A program made the translations under genes and the position numbers. Shown in pieces: positions 1 through 9,311 of a stretch of DNA of 64,000 bases (its first letter is position 1; each line of letters begins with the position of its first letter). A model generated the notes under the pieces. It had not been told where the DNA came from. It was given only the letters and a program-made list of their open reading frames with translations, and searched no databases. The stretch is from Phytopythium helicoides (Eukaryota; Oomycota; Peronosporomycetes; Pythiales; Pythiaceae): positions 62,001 to 126,000 of the forward strand of contig JANFNE010000035.1 in NCBI GenBank assembly GCA_024867545.1. The letters run 5' to 3'.

Positions 1-74
1 TGCAGGCAACTTGCCGAGCGCGAGTACTGCGCTACCATTTACTAGCAGCTAATAGCTATGGGGTGTACTTACAG
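1..74 (+). other. 3' end of an SMG1 intron
   Basis: The reading frame of the SMG1 exon is open upstream only to about position 63 and has no ATG there. A pyrimidine-containing acceptor (TACTTACAG) ends at 74 and is followed in phase 0 by GTT CAA GGA. I read bases 1-74 as the tail of an intron; the rest of the gene lies left of the window. Confidence 0.6.
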
Positions 75-3000
75 GTTCAAGGAGACAACACCAAAGATGC
101 GCGCGACGACGACGGCAAAAAGCAGAGAGTAATGCTGGTGACGTTACGTGTGCTTCATTTGTTGACAAAGTATGGATCCGAGAAAGATATTGTTGCGTCA
201 GTCGAGCAAACATTTCAATCCGGTCCGGTTGCGCCATGGGCTCAAGTCGTACCTCAGCTGATCGCTCGGGCCGATCATCCGAACGTGACAGTGTCAACCC
301 TGGTGTGCTTGATGCTCGAACGGCTTGCGCGTTCATACCCACACTTGCTCGTGTATCCAGCTGTGGTTGATTCGTCTGGGGTGTCGGGAACTGTGGTGGA
401 CCCAGAGGCACCTTCAACACCTCGATTGAAGGGCGTAATAGACGCACTTCGAAATGTCTCGAGTAATTTGGTGGACGGCGTCAGTCTTCTGGTGTCAGAG
501 CTCCGACGGGTCTCTATTTTATGGGACGAAGCGTGGATCGCCGTGCTTGTGAAGCTGTCTACTGATGTATCTCGACGAACTGCTACGCTTGAGAAGGAGT
601 CTGCGCGTGTTGCAAGGAACACCTCATTGTCGTACGATGAGAAGCGTGAGCTCGCAGAACGAAAGTTTGTTGCCATCATGAAACCAGTGCTACTGTCTTT
701 AGAGCGCGTGTGGGCCACTACTTGTGGTGCTGCTGGGCGACATGGACCGCTTACATCTCACGAGCAGCGCTTTTTGCGTGAGCATGGTGCTCTACTTGAG
801 CGGGTTCTGGCAGATTTGCGGGAGTCTTGCACTCTCGGTAAGATGACAACCCCCGAAAGTTTCTCCCCACAGCGGGTCCAAGTCATCTGGGAGCCACTTG
901 ATTCGATGTTGAAGTCCCTGCTAAGCTCTGCTGGTCGCCGCGACCGGTTGAGTTTGAACGAAATTTCGCCTGCTTTGCTATCAATTGCTGACTTGTTTGA
1001 GCGCATTAACATGCCCGGAATTGGGCGTTCGCCTGCGGGACCTTCAACAGATACAACTCGAATGGTACACATACAGAAGCTGTTGCCATCGGTGTCGGTG
1101 CTGAAAACGAAAACGAAACCCAAGCTACTTCAGTTCATCGGCTCAGATGGCAACAAACATCGCTACCTCTTGAAGGCAAAGGAAGATTTGCGTCTTGACG
1201 AGCGCATTATGCAGTTTTTGGTGGCTGTCAACTCACTTCTAAAGGCTGACAAAGCGGCGTCGGTGCGCGATCTTACGGCCAAGAATTATAGCGTCATCCC
1301 GATCTCAAATGACGCAGGCCTCATTCAAATGGTCCCGAATGTTCTCCCATTCTTCCAAATCTACACCAGTAACCAAGAGTTAAATGCAAGTGGAAGAAAT
1401 CCGCAAATGTCTCCTCAACCTGCGGGACGTGGGGTCGCAGCCACTACAGCTGCAAACGCACCCCAGCCGCCAACAGTTCAATTTTATGCAATGCTGAAGC
1501 AGCACGGTATCGTTGATGCTTCGCAACGTTCGAAATGGCCGATGCCTGTTCTCAGACAGATCTACGCAGACCTCGTCCGTCAGCTGCCGAGGAATATGCT
1601 GAAGCAAGAACTTTCGTTGCGGAGCCAAGATTTGCGTGAGGGCTGGACCAAAGGCCAGCGGCTCATTAAGTCTCTTGCGGTTATGTCTGTTCTTGGCTAC
1701 GTTGTTGGACTTGGAGATAGGCATCTTGACAACATCTTGCTGTGCGTCAATAGTGGGGATGTGGTGCACATTGACTACAATGTTTGTTTTGACAAGGGAC
1801 GAAGGCTGAAGGTACCGGAAGTTGTGCCTTTCCGATTGACTCCTATGCTACAAGATGCACTTGGCTTGACTGGAACCGAGGGGCCGTTTCGGATAGCTTT
1901 TGAGACCACACTACGGGTCGTTCGCGCCGAGAACTCGCGTGAAGCACTGCTAACGCTACTTGAAGCATTCGTTTACAGCCCTTTGACTGAGTGGATTACG
2001 GAAGACAGCCGCCGAACCGGAAAGGTGGTTGATTTGAAAACTCGGCTTGAAGTAAACGTCAACCTGTCGCTCTTCCTTTCTCGTGCCGAGGAGCGACGCC
2101 AAGACACGGTAGCATTCGGAAATGACTTTGCGTCGTGCGTTCGAGACTTGATGGATATTTGTGACGTTGGCAAAGCGCAGCTTCAATCGCTTCACCGCGC
2201 TCAAATCGAACTTTGTGCGCTCTCCACAAAGAAAGCAACTCTCGACGCTGATATCTCGCGTCTCGAGCGTCAGATGATTGACCTGTCATCGAGCTTGAGC
2301 ACCAAAGCTTCGGCCGTTCTGGAAGCACAGCAACTGAAGGAGAGTGTGATGACCAAACTGAGGAGCTTCAGTCTGGAATGCCGCAGCCGCCACGAACAAA
2401 TTCAAGTTTGGAGAGAGAAGGCATCAGCGTTTCACTCTTCAGCCAAAGAACGGCACCAATCGTGTATTGCTAGCGCCAGTATGGTGTCTTTTCATGGTGT
2501 GTACCAAATGATTCTACAGTCATTAAAGGCTCGTGGTTCCCTCGATTACGCTTACGGAATCTTCCCTCCAGGGCTTGAAGCATCATGCGCTGGTGTTGAC
2601 ATGGCAGTACAACGCTTCACTTCATCAATTCAAGACGTGGCTGTGTCATTGCTGCCGAGTCTCATCGCGTACAGTCGTGCTCGTAGTAATTTGGATGAGT
2701 GGCTTCACGATGAGACTGGCGGTATCGATCAGGATGTGTACAAAACGTGGTGGCTGCAGACTTCCGAGCTATTAGAAGACCTTAAGAACGGAGTTGATTC
2801 GATCACGAACGATGTGGAGTTTCCAGATCCGAGCGATGTATCAAGCGAGTCTCCACCTTCCGGCGACATCACTAACGTGGCCAGCCAATTGGAATCCGTC
2901 AAAGAGAACTTTGGGTTTGTCGTATCTGGGTATGGGAGCTCCATGCTTGATCAGCTGCAAGTTCAGCCAGAGGACGATGTGGCGCAAATGTTGAACGAAA

Positions 3001-5810
3001 TGACTAGGATTATTGGAAGCATGCGAGTCTCCAACGCGCAAAGTCAGAAGGCCTTGAAACTCGTCAGTGCTACGTCGATCATCGATGCCATGGCAGCCTA
3101 CGACGAAATCTCGGTTAAAAACGGACAAGTTCATTTGAGCTGGACCGCCTTGAGCGAACTACCCATGTTTCGCCGCCTTCTACACGACGCAAAGACGTCT
3201 ATGATGCTCTTGGATATCGTGTCAACCCCCAAGGGAGCATTAAGGAGACTACGAGCATCGGATTTATTGAACTCGTCCGTTTCTGATCGCAGGTCGGATG
3301 ATTTGAAGTCTACAACCAGTGGTTTAAATGCAGCATTTGCCGGCGTTCTCCAACTTCTTGAAGAATGTGAACGCTTTTCTCTTTGTTTACAAGAAGAGCT
3401 GGTGTCAATGAAGTTGAGTGACGACTTGACTACCAGGCAGCTGGGAATAATAGCGTCGGTAGAAGAAGCAGCAAGCGATGGGCTATCCAGCCTCAATTTC
3501 CTGCTTACCCAAGGGCAAAGTGAATGGACTACACTGGCTGTAATCATTTCTCAGGCGGCGAGTGTGGTAGACCATTGGACGGATTGGCGTAATGCACTTC
3601 GAATTAGTTCTATATGCACTAGCGAATATCCGACCGAAGCTCAATCTGTTGCAGCCATGTGGCTCAAGTTCGTTGCTAGGGTTCTCAATAGTGCTGCCAA
3701 TCAACCAAGCATCCCTGTTCCCGACATAGCTGGTTTCATTGAAGAGTTTCTAAATGCTTTCGTCAAGCGCGCTTTCGGAGCACTTCTTTCGAGCGTTATC
3801 ACTCAGGAGTGGAAGATTCAGTTTGCCCCTCCACAACTCGAAGATGTATCTCTGCGTGATCAATGGGCAGCATACATGTCCAAACACGCAAGAGAGTGCC
3901 TCCCGCTCTCACTGACAGATGAAGGGTCCACGGACACGAACACTCCCCAACCAGTGCTTGACCAACTTGCGGCTTTGGTCTCGAATCTGTCTAAGTGTGC
4001 CTGCGCGTATTGGACGAGAAACTGGGTGGTTTGTGAGCGCGAGCGTCGCGCCGCACGATGGGAGAAGATCCAACGGCATCACATGGGACGCCTTCACTAT
4101 GCAAGGTGGCTTTCAAATGAGCCCCACGCCGTGAGGGACGGCGACGATCTGCATTCGCCGACGCGACTTGAACTTCTTTCGGCTTTGTCAGCCCACGTTC
4201 CTCGATTGAACTCAATTTCAGCCGAGCTTCACCCTCTTGAGGTGTCAGTGCTCGAACTGGCTCAACAAGTGGAGTATATTATCTCGCAACTCAGCAACAT
4301 GTCAGTTCTGAACGACAATGTCGGCATGGAGCACGGCGGCTCACTTCAGCAAATGGATGCTGCAGTTGCTCTCCACGGACAGATCCAGAACTGCTACTCG
4401 AATGCGTCGACTTTGTTTGGCTTTGCGCGAGAGCTGTGCGATCTAGTTCAAGGCGTCAGCGTCCTCGAGACTTCTCTCCGGGATTCGGCATCTCCTACTG
4501 GTGGCGCTATGGAGCTGAGCGTGGATACGATAGGGAAGAATCTCGTTGAGTCACTTCGAGTAGCTTCAACCTCGTGGCATGAGGCCCAGTCTCGTCTTTC
4601 CAGTGACAAGGATGAGACGGTAAAAGTGGCTCAGGAGCTTTCAAGCAAGAGAACGGAGCGCGAGCAAATTGCAGAAAACGAAATCGCGTGCCAAGAGGTG
4701 CTCTTGCGTGATTGCTCCGCCAAGAAGGAATCCATCTTGAACCTAGCTACTGCTACTTACGAAAGTGTTGAGCGACTGGTTCGCCTGCTATCTGCGTTTG
4801 AGAAACCTCGAGGTTCGTCAAAGCATCAAGCTAGCAGTGTCCGCGATGCACCCCACCTATCAGCCACAGCCGCATCGGCATCTCTGTCTTCGACATCTTC
4901 TCAATCGACTGATATTGGTCTCGGTGCAGGAAACGAGGCGAGGTACGCCACTCCTAGTGCAACCAACGGTCGGGGGTCCTCAGCACCGGCGTACTCTATA
5001 CTCGAGAACGAGCGTCTCGCCAAAATCCTGTTGCGCAGCATTCGCTCCATCGTACCCATGGATGATATCGAGGATGCACTTGAGAAGCATGGCCAATGTT
5101 TCGCATCTTTGCGTGGTGTTATTGGACGCCTTGAGCTCGCCGCTCGCGATTTCTTGAAAAAGATCGCACCGATGATGCCAACAGAGCAGCGCAATCGGTC
5201 TTCGTTCCTCGAAATTACGACGGGCACGACTGCCCCTTCTCCTGCTGCCGCCCCCATCGAATGGGATGCGGAACTCGTCTCGATCGCGAACGCGTTGCTC
5301 GAGTTTGCCGACAAAATCAGCGAGCCGACTTCTTCTGGAAAAGACAAGAGTGATGTGGTTGCTGTGTCGGAAAATGCCGTTTCGTTACTAGATGCCGGAC
5401 GCCAGCTTCTTAGCCAAAGCTTGAAGCTTTTCTTCGAAGTGTCGGATATGGCTGATCGGCTGTCGTCCGCACAACAGACTTCCCAGAGCGAGACGCAACC
5501 TGTTACAGTCGGTTCGGATGCGAATGACGAGCCAAGTGAGGAGCGGGCACCCTCGGCGAGTGGTGGAAGTACGAGTACGGATTCGGTGCTAGACGGTCAA
5601 GCGGAGGTCCGGGTCACCCAGGCGCGCAGTTTACGAGGCATGCAAGTGCTCAGCCAGATCGACGACAAGCTGTCCGGTGTTTGCACCGAAGTAGAGCCCC
5701 GAGGAGCGCGCGTGCTCACTGTCGAACAACAGGCATCCTGGCTGATCGAGGAAGCCACGAAAGTGGACAACCTTTGTGTCATGTACGAGGGGTGGACACC
5801 ATGGATCTGA
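75..5810 (+). CDS. SMG1: SMG1-like PI3K-related kinase, C-terminal part (5' truncated)
   Basis: SMG1 is the PIKK that phosphorylates UPF1 in nonsense-mediated mRNA decay. The visible part, about 1911 residues in one exon, starts in the end of the FAT region. It continues with the N-lobe (TKTKPKLLQFIGSDGN, then LDERIMQFL), the catalytic loop GDRHLDN (DNA about 1713-1733) and the activation-segment motif HIDYNVCFDKG, which is the SMG1 form. Some 1250 residues of mostly helical sequence separate the kinase from the terminal FATC (ending YEGWTPWI). This long kinase-to-FATC insert is a hallmark of SMG1 and argues against ATM, ATR, DNA-PKcs or TOR. No frameshift is visible. The TGA stop is 112 bp from the stop of the convergent acyltransferase gene. 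The N-terminal repeat half and the true start are outside the window. Confidence 0.95.
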   Translation, partial: VQGDNTKDARDDDGKKQRVMLVTLRVLHLLTKYGSEKDIVASVEQTFQSGPVAPWAQVVPQLIARADHPNVTVSTLVCLMLERLARSYPHLLVYPAVVDSSGVSGTVVDPEAPSTPRLKGVIDALRNVSSNLVDGVSLLVSELRRVSILWDEAWIAVLVKLSTDVSRRTATLEKESARVARNTSLSYDEKRELAERKFVAIMKPVLLSLERVWATTCGAAGRHGPLTSHEQRFLREHGALLERVLADLRESCTLGKMTTPESFSPQRVQVIWEPLDSMLKSLLSSAGRRDRLSLNEISPALLSIADLFERINMPGIGRSPAGPSTDTTRMVHIQKLLPSVSVLKTKTKPKLLQFIGSDGNKHRYLLKAKEDLRLDERIMQFLVAVNSLLKADKAASVRDLTAKNYSVIPISNDAGLIQMVPNVLPFFQIYTSNQELNASGRNPQMSPQPAGRGVAATTAANAPQPPTVQFYAMLKQHGIVDASQRSKWPMPVLRQIYADLVRQLPRNMLKQELSLRSQDLREGWTKGQRLIKSLAVMSVLGYVVGLGDRHLDNILLCVNSGDVVHIDYNVCFDKGRRLKVPEVVPFRLTPMLQDALGLTGTEGPFRIAFETTLRVVRAENSREALLTLLEAFVYSPLTEWITEDSRRTGKVVDLKTRLEVNVNLSLFLSRAEERRQDTVAFGNDFASCVRDLMDICDVGKAQLQSLHRAQIELCALSTKKATLDADISRLERQMIDLSSSLSTKASAVLEAQQLKESVMTKLRSFSLECRSRHEQIQVWREKASAFHSSAKERHQSCIASASMVSFHGVYQMILQSLKARGSLDYAYGIFPPGLEASCAGVDMAVQRFTSSIQDVAVSLLPSLIAYSRARSNLDEWLHDETGGIDQDVYKTWWLQTSELLEDLKNGVDSITNDVEFPDPSDVSSESPPSGDITNVASQLESVKENFGFVVSGYGSSMLDQLQVQPEDDVAQMLNEMTRIIGSMRVSNAQSQKALKLVSATSIIDAMAAYDEISVKNGQVHLSWTALSELPMFRRLLHDAKTSMMLLDIVSTPKGALRRLRASDLLNSSVSDRRSDDLKSTTSGLNAAFAGVLQLLEECERFSLCLQEELVSMKLSDDLTTRQLGIIASVEEAASDGLSSLNFLLTQGQSEWTTLAVIISQAASVVDHWTDWRNALRISSICTSEYPTEAQSVAAMWLKFVARVLNSAANQPSIPVPDIAGFIEEFLNAFVKRAFGALLSSVITQEWKIQFAPPQLEDVSLRDQWAAYMSKHARECLPLSLTDEGSTDTNTPQPVLDQLAALVSNLSKCACAYWTRNWVVCERERRAARWEKIQRHHMGRLHYARWLSNEPHAVRDGDDLHSPTRLELLSALSAHVPRLNSISAELHPLEVSVLELAQQVEYIISQLSNMSVLNDNVGMEHGGSLQQMDAAVALHGQIQNCYSNASTLFGFARELCDLVQGVSVLETSLRDSASPTGGAMELSVDTIGKNLVESLRVASTSWHEAQSRLSSDKDETVKVAQELSSKRTEREQIAENEIACQEVLLRDCSAKKESILNLATATYESVERLVRLLSAFEKPRGSSKHQASSVRDAPHLSATAASASLSSTSSQSTDIGLGAGNEARYATPSATNGRGSSAPAYSILENERLAKILLRSIRSIVPMDDIEDALEKHGQCFASLRGVIGRLELAARDFLKKIAPMMPTEQRNRSSFLEITTGTTAPSPAAAPIEWDAELVSIANALLEFADKISEPTSSGKDKSDVVAVSENAVSLLDAGRQLLSQSLKLFFEVSDMADRLSSAQQTSQSETQPVTVGSDANDEPSEERAPSASGGSTSTDSVLDGQAEVRVTQARSLRGMQVLSQIDDKLSGVCTEVEPRGARVLTVEQQASWLIEEATKVDNLCVMYEGWTPWI

Positions 5811-5922
5811 TCCAATGGCTGCGCTGCACTTCCGTGTCGTGCATGCCCGCCTGTCGGCGTTGATAGTCGAGAGAAAAATGGACTCAAACAAACTGTCATT
5901 GTCAAACAACTGTTACATAAGG

Positions 5923-7494
5923 TTACTGGTGCTTCTTGTCGCCGCTGTTCGTGGCACTCGCAGCCGCCACCTTTGCGGTCGCGGCGACCTCTAGCGCGTC
6001 GAACTCGAGCTTTGCGAAGCTCATGAACTGCTGCGCGTCAATACCGACGCTCGGGTCCACGAGCACATTAAGTCCCAGGTTGTCGCCAATCGACAGGATG
6101 GCAATACCAAGGTTGACAGTCGGCGGTGGCGGTACAAAGCCAAAAATGCCCAGCACCGGCTTGTTGCACATGGAAATCTCAAAGGCGCTACCGCGCACGT
6201 TGGAAATCGCGACCGAGATGCGCGACGTCGTGAAATGCACAATGCGTCGCGTGAGCGCAGCGGGCAGAGACGACACAATGTGGCTCGTCATGTACGTGAA
6301 GACCTTCTCGAGCGAGTTTTTGGCTTCGTTCATGGCCGAGCGGATCTTGGTGAGGCGCTTGAGCGGGTCAGCTTCGCCCACGGGGAAGTCGATGACGAGC
6401 GACGAGAATTTGTTGCGCGACGTGCGGATCACCTCACTTGTCGAGCGCATGTCGACGGGGATGGCGGCGCGCACCACGAGTCCGGGCGGCACGACCGTCG
6501 CCGGATCGGCGTTCTTGTCGGCAGCATGCAGCATAGTCTGGCGCATGGCGCCGGCCACGACGCTCAGCATGACGTCGTTGACGGTCGCGCCAAACTGCTT
6601 GCCGATGGCCTTGGTCTTGGCGACCGAGTACATGATGTTGTACGACACCCGCTTGCTCGTGGTGCCGGGCTTCTTGAACATGGTCGCGGGCTCGGAGCGG
6701 AAGGCCAGCGCGATCAGTTTGCGCACGATGACGACCATGGACCAGGCGAAGAGCGCGAGGAAGAGGCCGAGGTCGCGCGCGCGCTGCGCCGGTGTCTTGC
6801 GCGGCTTGGGCTTGCTCTTGCTCATGCTCACCATCTTGGCGATCATGGCGTCGAAATGGTCGTTCTGGTCGCTGAGCTTGACCATGGCGGTGGACAGCGA
6901 CGCGCCGTCGCCCAGGCAGTGGTGCACCTTCCAGGCGATGCAGGCGTCGGCGCTGTCGCTGCTCGGGTTGGGCGAGATGACGTGCATCTCCCACAGCGGC
7001 TTGCTAAAGTCGAGGGGCGAGTTGACGAGCGTCTCGACGTACGAGATGGTGGTTTCTCCCTCGTGCAGCGTGTGGTGCTTGACGTTCTGCTGCGGGTCAA
7101 AGTCCGGCAGCTCGGTGAAGACCCAGTCGCCACCCTCGCGCGCCACGAGCGAGCGGAATCTCAAAAAGAAGCCGTCCTTGGCCATGCGCTCGCGCAGCCG
7201 CGCCACATACTCGTCCACCGCCAGCTCACCCTTGAGCGTCAGCACGCTCACGGGGATCGACAAGTTGGTAGCCACCTCGGTCACCAGCGTCGCCTTGCCG
7301 ATGCTCGACATCTTGCGCGTCAGCTTCTTGCGCGGAGACGTCGGCGCCGCCGCTCGCTGGCGACGCACGTTCAGCGCCACGGCCAGAACCGACACCGCCA
7401 GCACCACAGCCGCCACCAGCAGCATCAGCGGCGCGTCGGAAGCTTCGGGCCCGCTCGTCATGAGCCGCGTGAGGCCCGCAGAAGGCTCGGGCAT
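5923..7494 (-). CDS. Wax ester synthase/diacylglycerol O-acyltransferase (WS/DGAT, WSD-type)
   Basis: A 523-residue membrane-anchored acyltransferase. Residues about 21-41 form a hydrophobic segment, followed by a basic stretch (NVRRQR, then PRKKLTRK). The active-site motif HHxxxDG is present as HHCLGDG near residue 191, preceded by PLDFSKPLWEMHVI, a typical WS/DGAT block. The C-terminal half carries the second conserved domain of the family, with VSNVRGS- and PVLGIFGFVPPP-like segments. Family members transfer acyl-CoA to fatty alcohols or diacylglycerol to make storage lipids; the substrate here cannot be read from sequence. The start is the first ATG of the frame, just before the hydrophobic segment. 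It is convergent with SMG1. High GC makes long antisense frames over it; these are not genes. Confidence 0.92.
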   Translation of the reverse strand: MPEPSAGLTRLMTSGPEASDAPLMLLVAAVVLAVSVLAVALNVRRQRAAAPTSPRKKLTRKMSSIGKATLVTEVATNLSIPVSVLTLKGELAVDEYVARLRERMAKDGFFLRFRSLVAREGGDWVFTELPDFDPQQNVKHHTLHEGETTISYVETLVNSPLDFSKPLWEMHVISPNPSSDSADACIAWKVHHCLGDGASLSTAMVKLSDQNDHFDAMIAKMVSMSKSKPKPRKTPAQRARDLGLFLALFAWSMVVIVRKLIALAFRSEPATMFKKPGTTSKRVSYNIMYSVAKTKAIGKQFGATVNDVMLSVVAGAMRQTMLHAADKNADPATVVPPGLVVRAAIPVDMRSTSEVIRTSRNKFSSLVIDFPVGEADPLKRLTKIRSAMNEAKNSLEKVFTYMTSHIVSSLPAALTRRIVHFTTSRISVAISNVRGSAFEISMCNKPVLGIFGFVPPPPTVNLGIAILSIGDNLGLNVLVDPSVGIDAQQFMSFAKLEFDALEVAATAKVAAASATNSGDKKHQ

Positions 7495-7951
7495 GGTCTC
7501 CAGCGCCGGTTGCTGCTCTTCGAAGCGGGGAAAATGGAAAGTGGCGAAGAGCTACGTGACGCGACGGCTTCAGCCCGCTAGGGATCGGGTGGCTGCGGAT
7601 ATTTCAGCCAATCAGAGGCAGGGAATCTCTGCGACGTGCTTTGACGTCAACATTACGCGGCGGTTTTACGACCCAAGCAGGTGACAGCAGCGGCGTCAGC
7701 GAATGCGTTGCAGCCTCCCAGGCGGACCTGCACGTCAGCGCCGAGCGGGTGCAAAGGCGGCTGCGACTCGAGCGCCTCCCGCCTGTGTGAAGTGTATGCG
7801 CGGGGGGCTGTGAGCGGCTGGAGCGTCATCATTGGCGTTATACGGCAGCGATTGGCTGAAAATGAGTCGATCCGCTAATCCCCACAGTGCACTAACTCAT
7901 CCTATTACCGGTACATGACAATGGCCACTTCAACTTGACCCACTTCGATAG
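7495..7951. other. Intergenic region upstream of the acyltransferase
   Basis: Contains the presumed promoter of the leftward acyltransferase gene. I see no convincing coding frame, RNA gene or defined control element. Confidence 0.5.
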
Positions 7952-8641
7952 CTATCGCTGGCTGTAGCGCGGCCAAGCAAGGAAGAGATAGTCGCAGATT
8001 TTCGAACACATCTGCTGGTGGTGGAGGAGAGCAAGACCGCTGAGTGTGAAGTAGCTTTGGCGGAGACGGAACGCGAGACTGGTGAACTCACGGATCTTCG
8101 AGCGACGCTGGTGACCAAGGATACACTTATTGATGAAGTTCGAGAGGCGTTAGTTGCGACGCATGCCAAAGCGGCCGAGTGCCAAGCTTTGCTGAAAGAC
8201 AGAGATCGTATGCTATCCTACTTGAGGTCTGACTTGATTTTGAAATCAAGCAAGGTTGCTGAAAGTGAAGCTGCACTGAGTGCTATGGCAAAGACTGTTG
8301 CTGAGCTCCGATCCGAACTTATTGACAAGGATGTGGAGATGGGACTGAAGTTGAAAGAGGCGCATATCGTTCATCTGCTGCAGGGGTGTCTCTCCGGAGA
8401 CGGCAAGACAGTGATGCTTCTGCATGTGCGCCGGCGCCGACAAGTGCCATCCAGAGTATTTCCAGCCTGGAGTTTGCGGCAAAAGCGAAGACGATTGAGA
8501 TGGGCAAGTCGCGCCGCCACTACAGTCGTCACAAGAGCACAGCGACGGCATGACTTGATGGGTATCGCCAATGTCGAGCCTCGTTCAACGGTGGTTTCGA
8601 TCATGGATGAAACGAAGCAGATTGCTGGACTTTGTAGTTGA
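7952..8641 (+). other. Open coiled-coil reading frame without a start codon (exon or pseudogene fragment)
   Basis: The frame is open from the stop at 7949 to the TGA/TAG region at 8641, but the first in-frame ATG is far inside (at about residue 70 of the 207-residue stretch after 8018). The first 120 residues are Glu/Lys/Leu/Ala-rich and predicted coiled coil. They contain a loose repeat: KTAECEVALAE, KAAECQALLKD and KVAESEAALSA, each followed by xxLRxxLxxKD-type segments. The tail turns Arg-rich and loses the pattern, suggesting that the real exon ends near 8370 or that the frame is degraded. It may be an internal exon of an unrecognised gene or a fragment of one. No family was recognised. 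Confidence 0.35.
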
Positions 8642-9311
8642 AGCAAAAAGTGTGTCACCACACTTCCAGCTAGTTGTGCTGTATTAATGTGCAGCTGGTC
8701 TTGGCCGAGCTGGTCATGAAGGAGTGGGAGAAGTGTTCTTTCTAGTCGTGTCTGCTTGGTGTCTGCGTGCAGCTCTCGCTCGTCGTGAGTGGGTGCGTTC
8801 GTGGGTGCTCGGGTGTTGGATGGTCAGAAACCACAGAAGTCTAAGGCGAATGTGCGAGCTGCCGTAGCAGATGCATGGCTCCCTCCACGACTTGACGCAT
8901 TGGGCTCCGAGCAAGCACCGTGGTGCTGTTGGGTCATCGTCATGCGTTTGGCATCGTTAGCAATGCGTATGTGAGTGAGCAGCGACCAGGCAGATCGATT
9001 ATCGCAGAGCAGCACTTCGCAAAGCAGCACTTCGCAACGCAGTGGCCTAATCGGCCGAAGTGCATGCTGCTGGTGTGCATGCGATCCGGACGGCCCTGTT
9101 GTGGGCAAACATCCGTTTAGTCTGTTGAAGAGAATACTTGGATTGACCCACATCTACGAACCGGTACTCTACCGCGGTACCGTACTACCGGTATCTTCCT
9201 ACTCGCTGACGACAACGGGAAAGAAGCAGTCGCGACGGATCGGCAACCTTCAACGCTAACCGCGTGGGAGCAGCGGGAGTTAACAGGCTCTCGGCGTCGA
9301 CGGATCCGACC
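8642..9311. other. Unannotated spacer left of the satellite domain
   Basis: No supported gene. A short direct repeat of a GCAGCACTTCGCA-type unit (two to three copies) lies near 9005-9040. The satellite begins abruptly at about 9312 with GGCGACGGCGATGGCC. Confidence 0.4.

Noticed and set aside
5936..7684. A 582-codon plus-strand frame over the acyltransferase
   Set aside because: Antisense shadow of a GC-rich gene. The minus strand carries the HHxxxDG motif and full family domain; the plus-strand translation has no recognisable domain.
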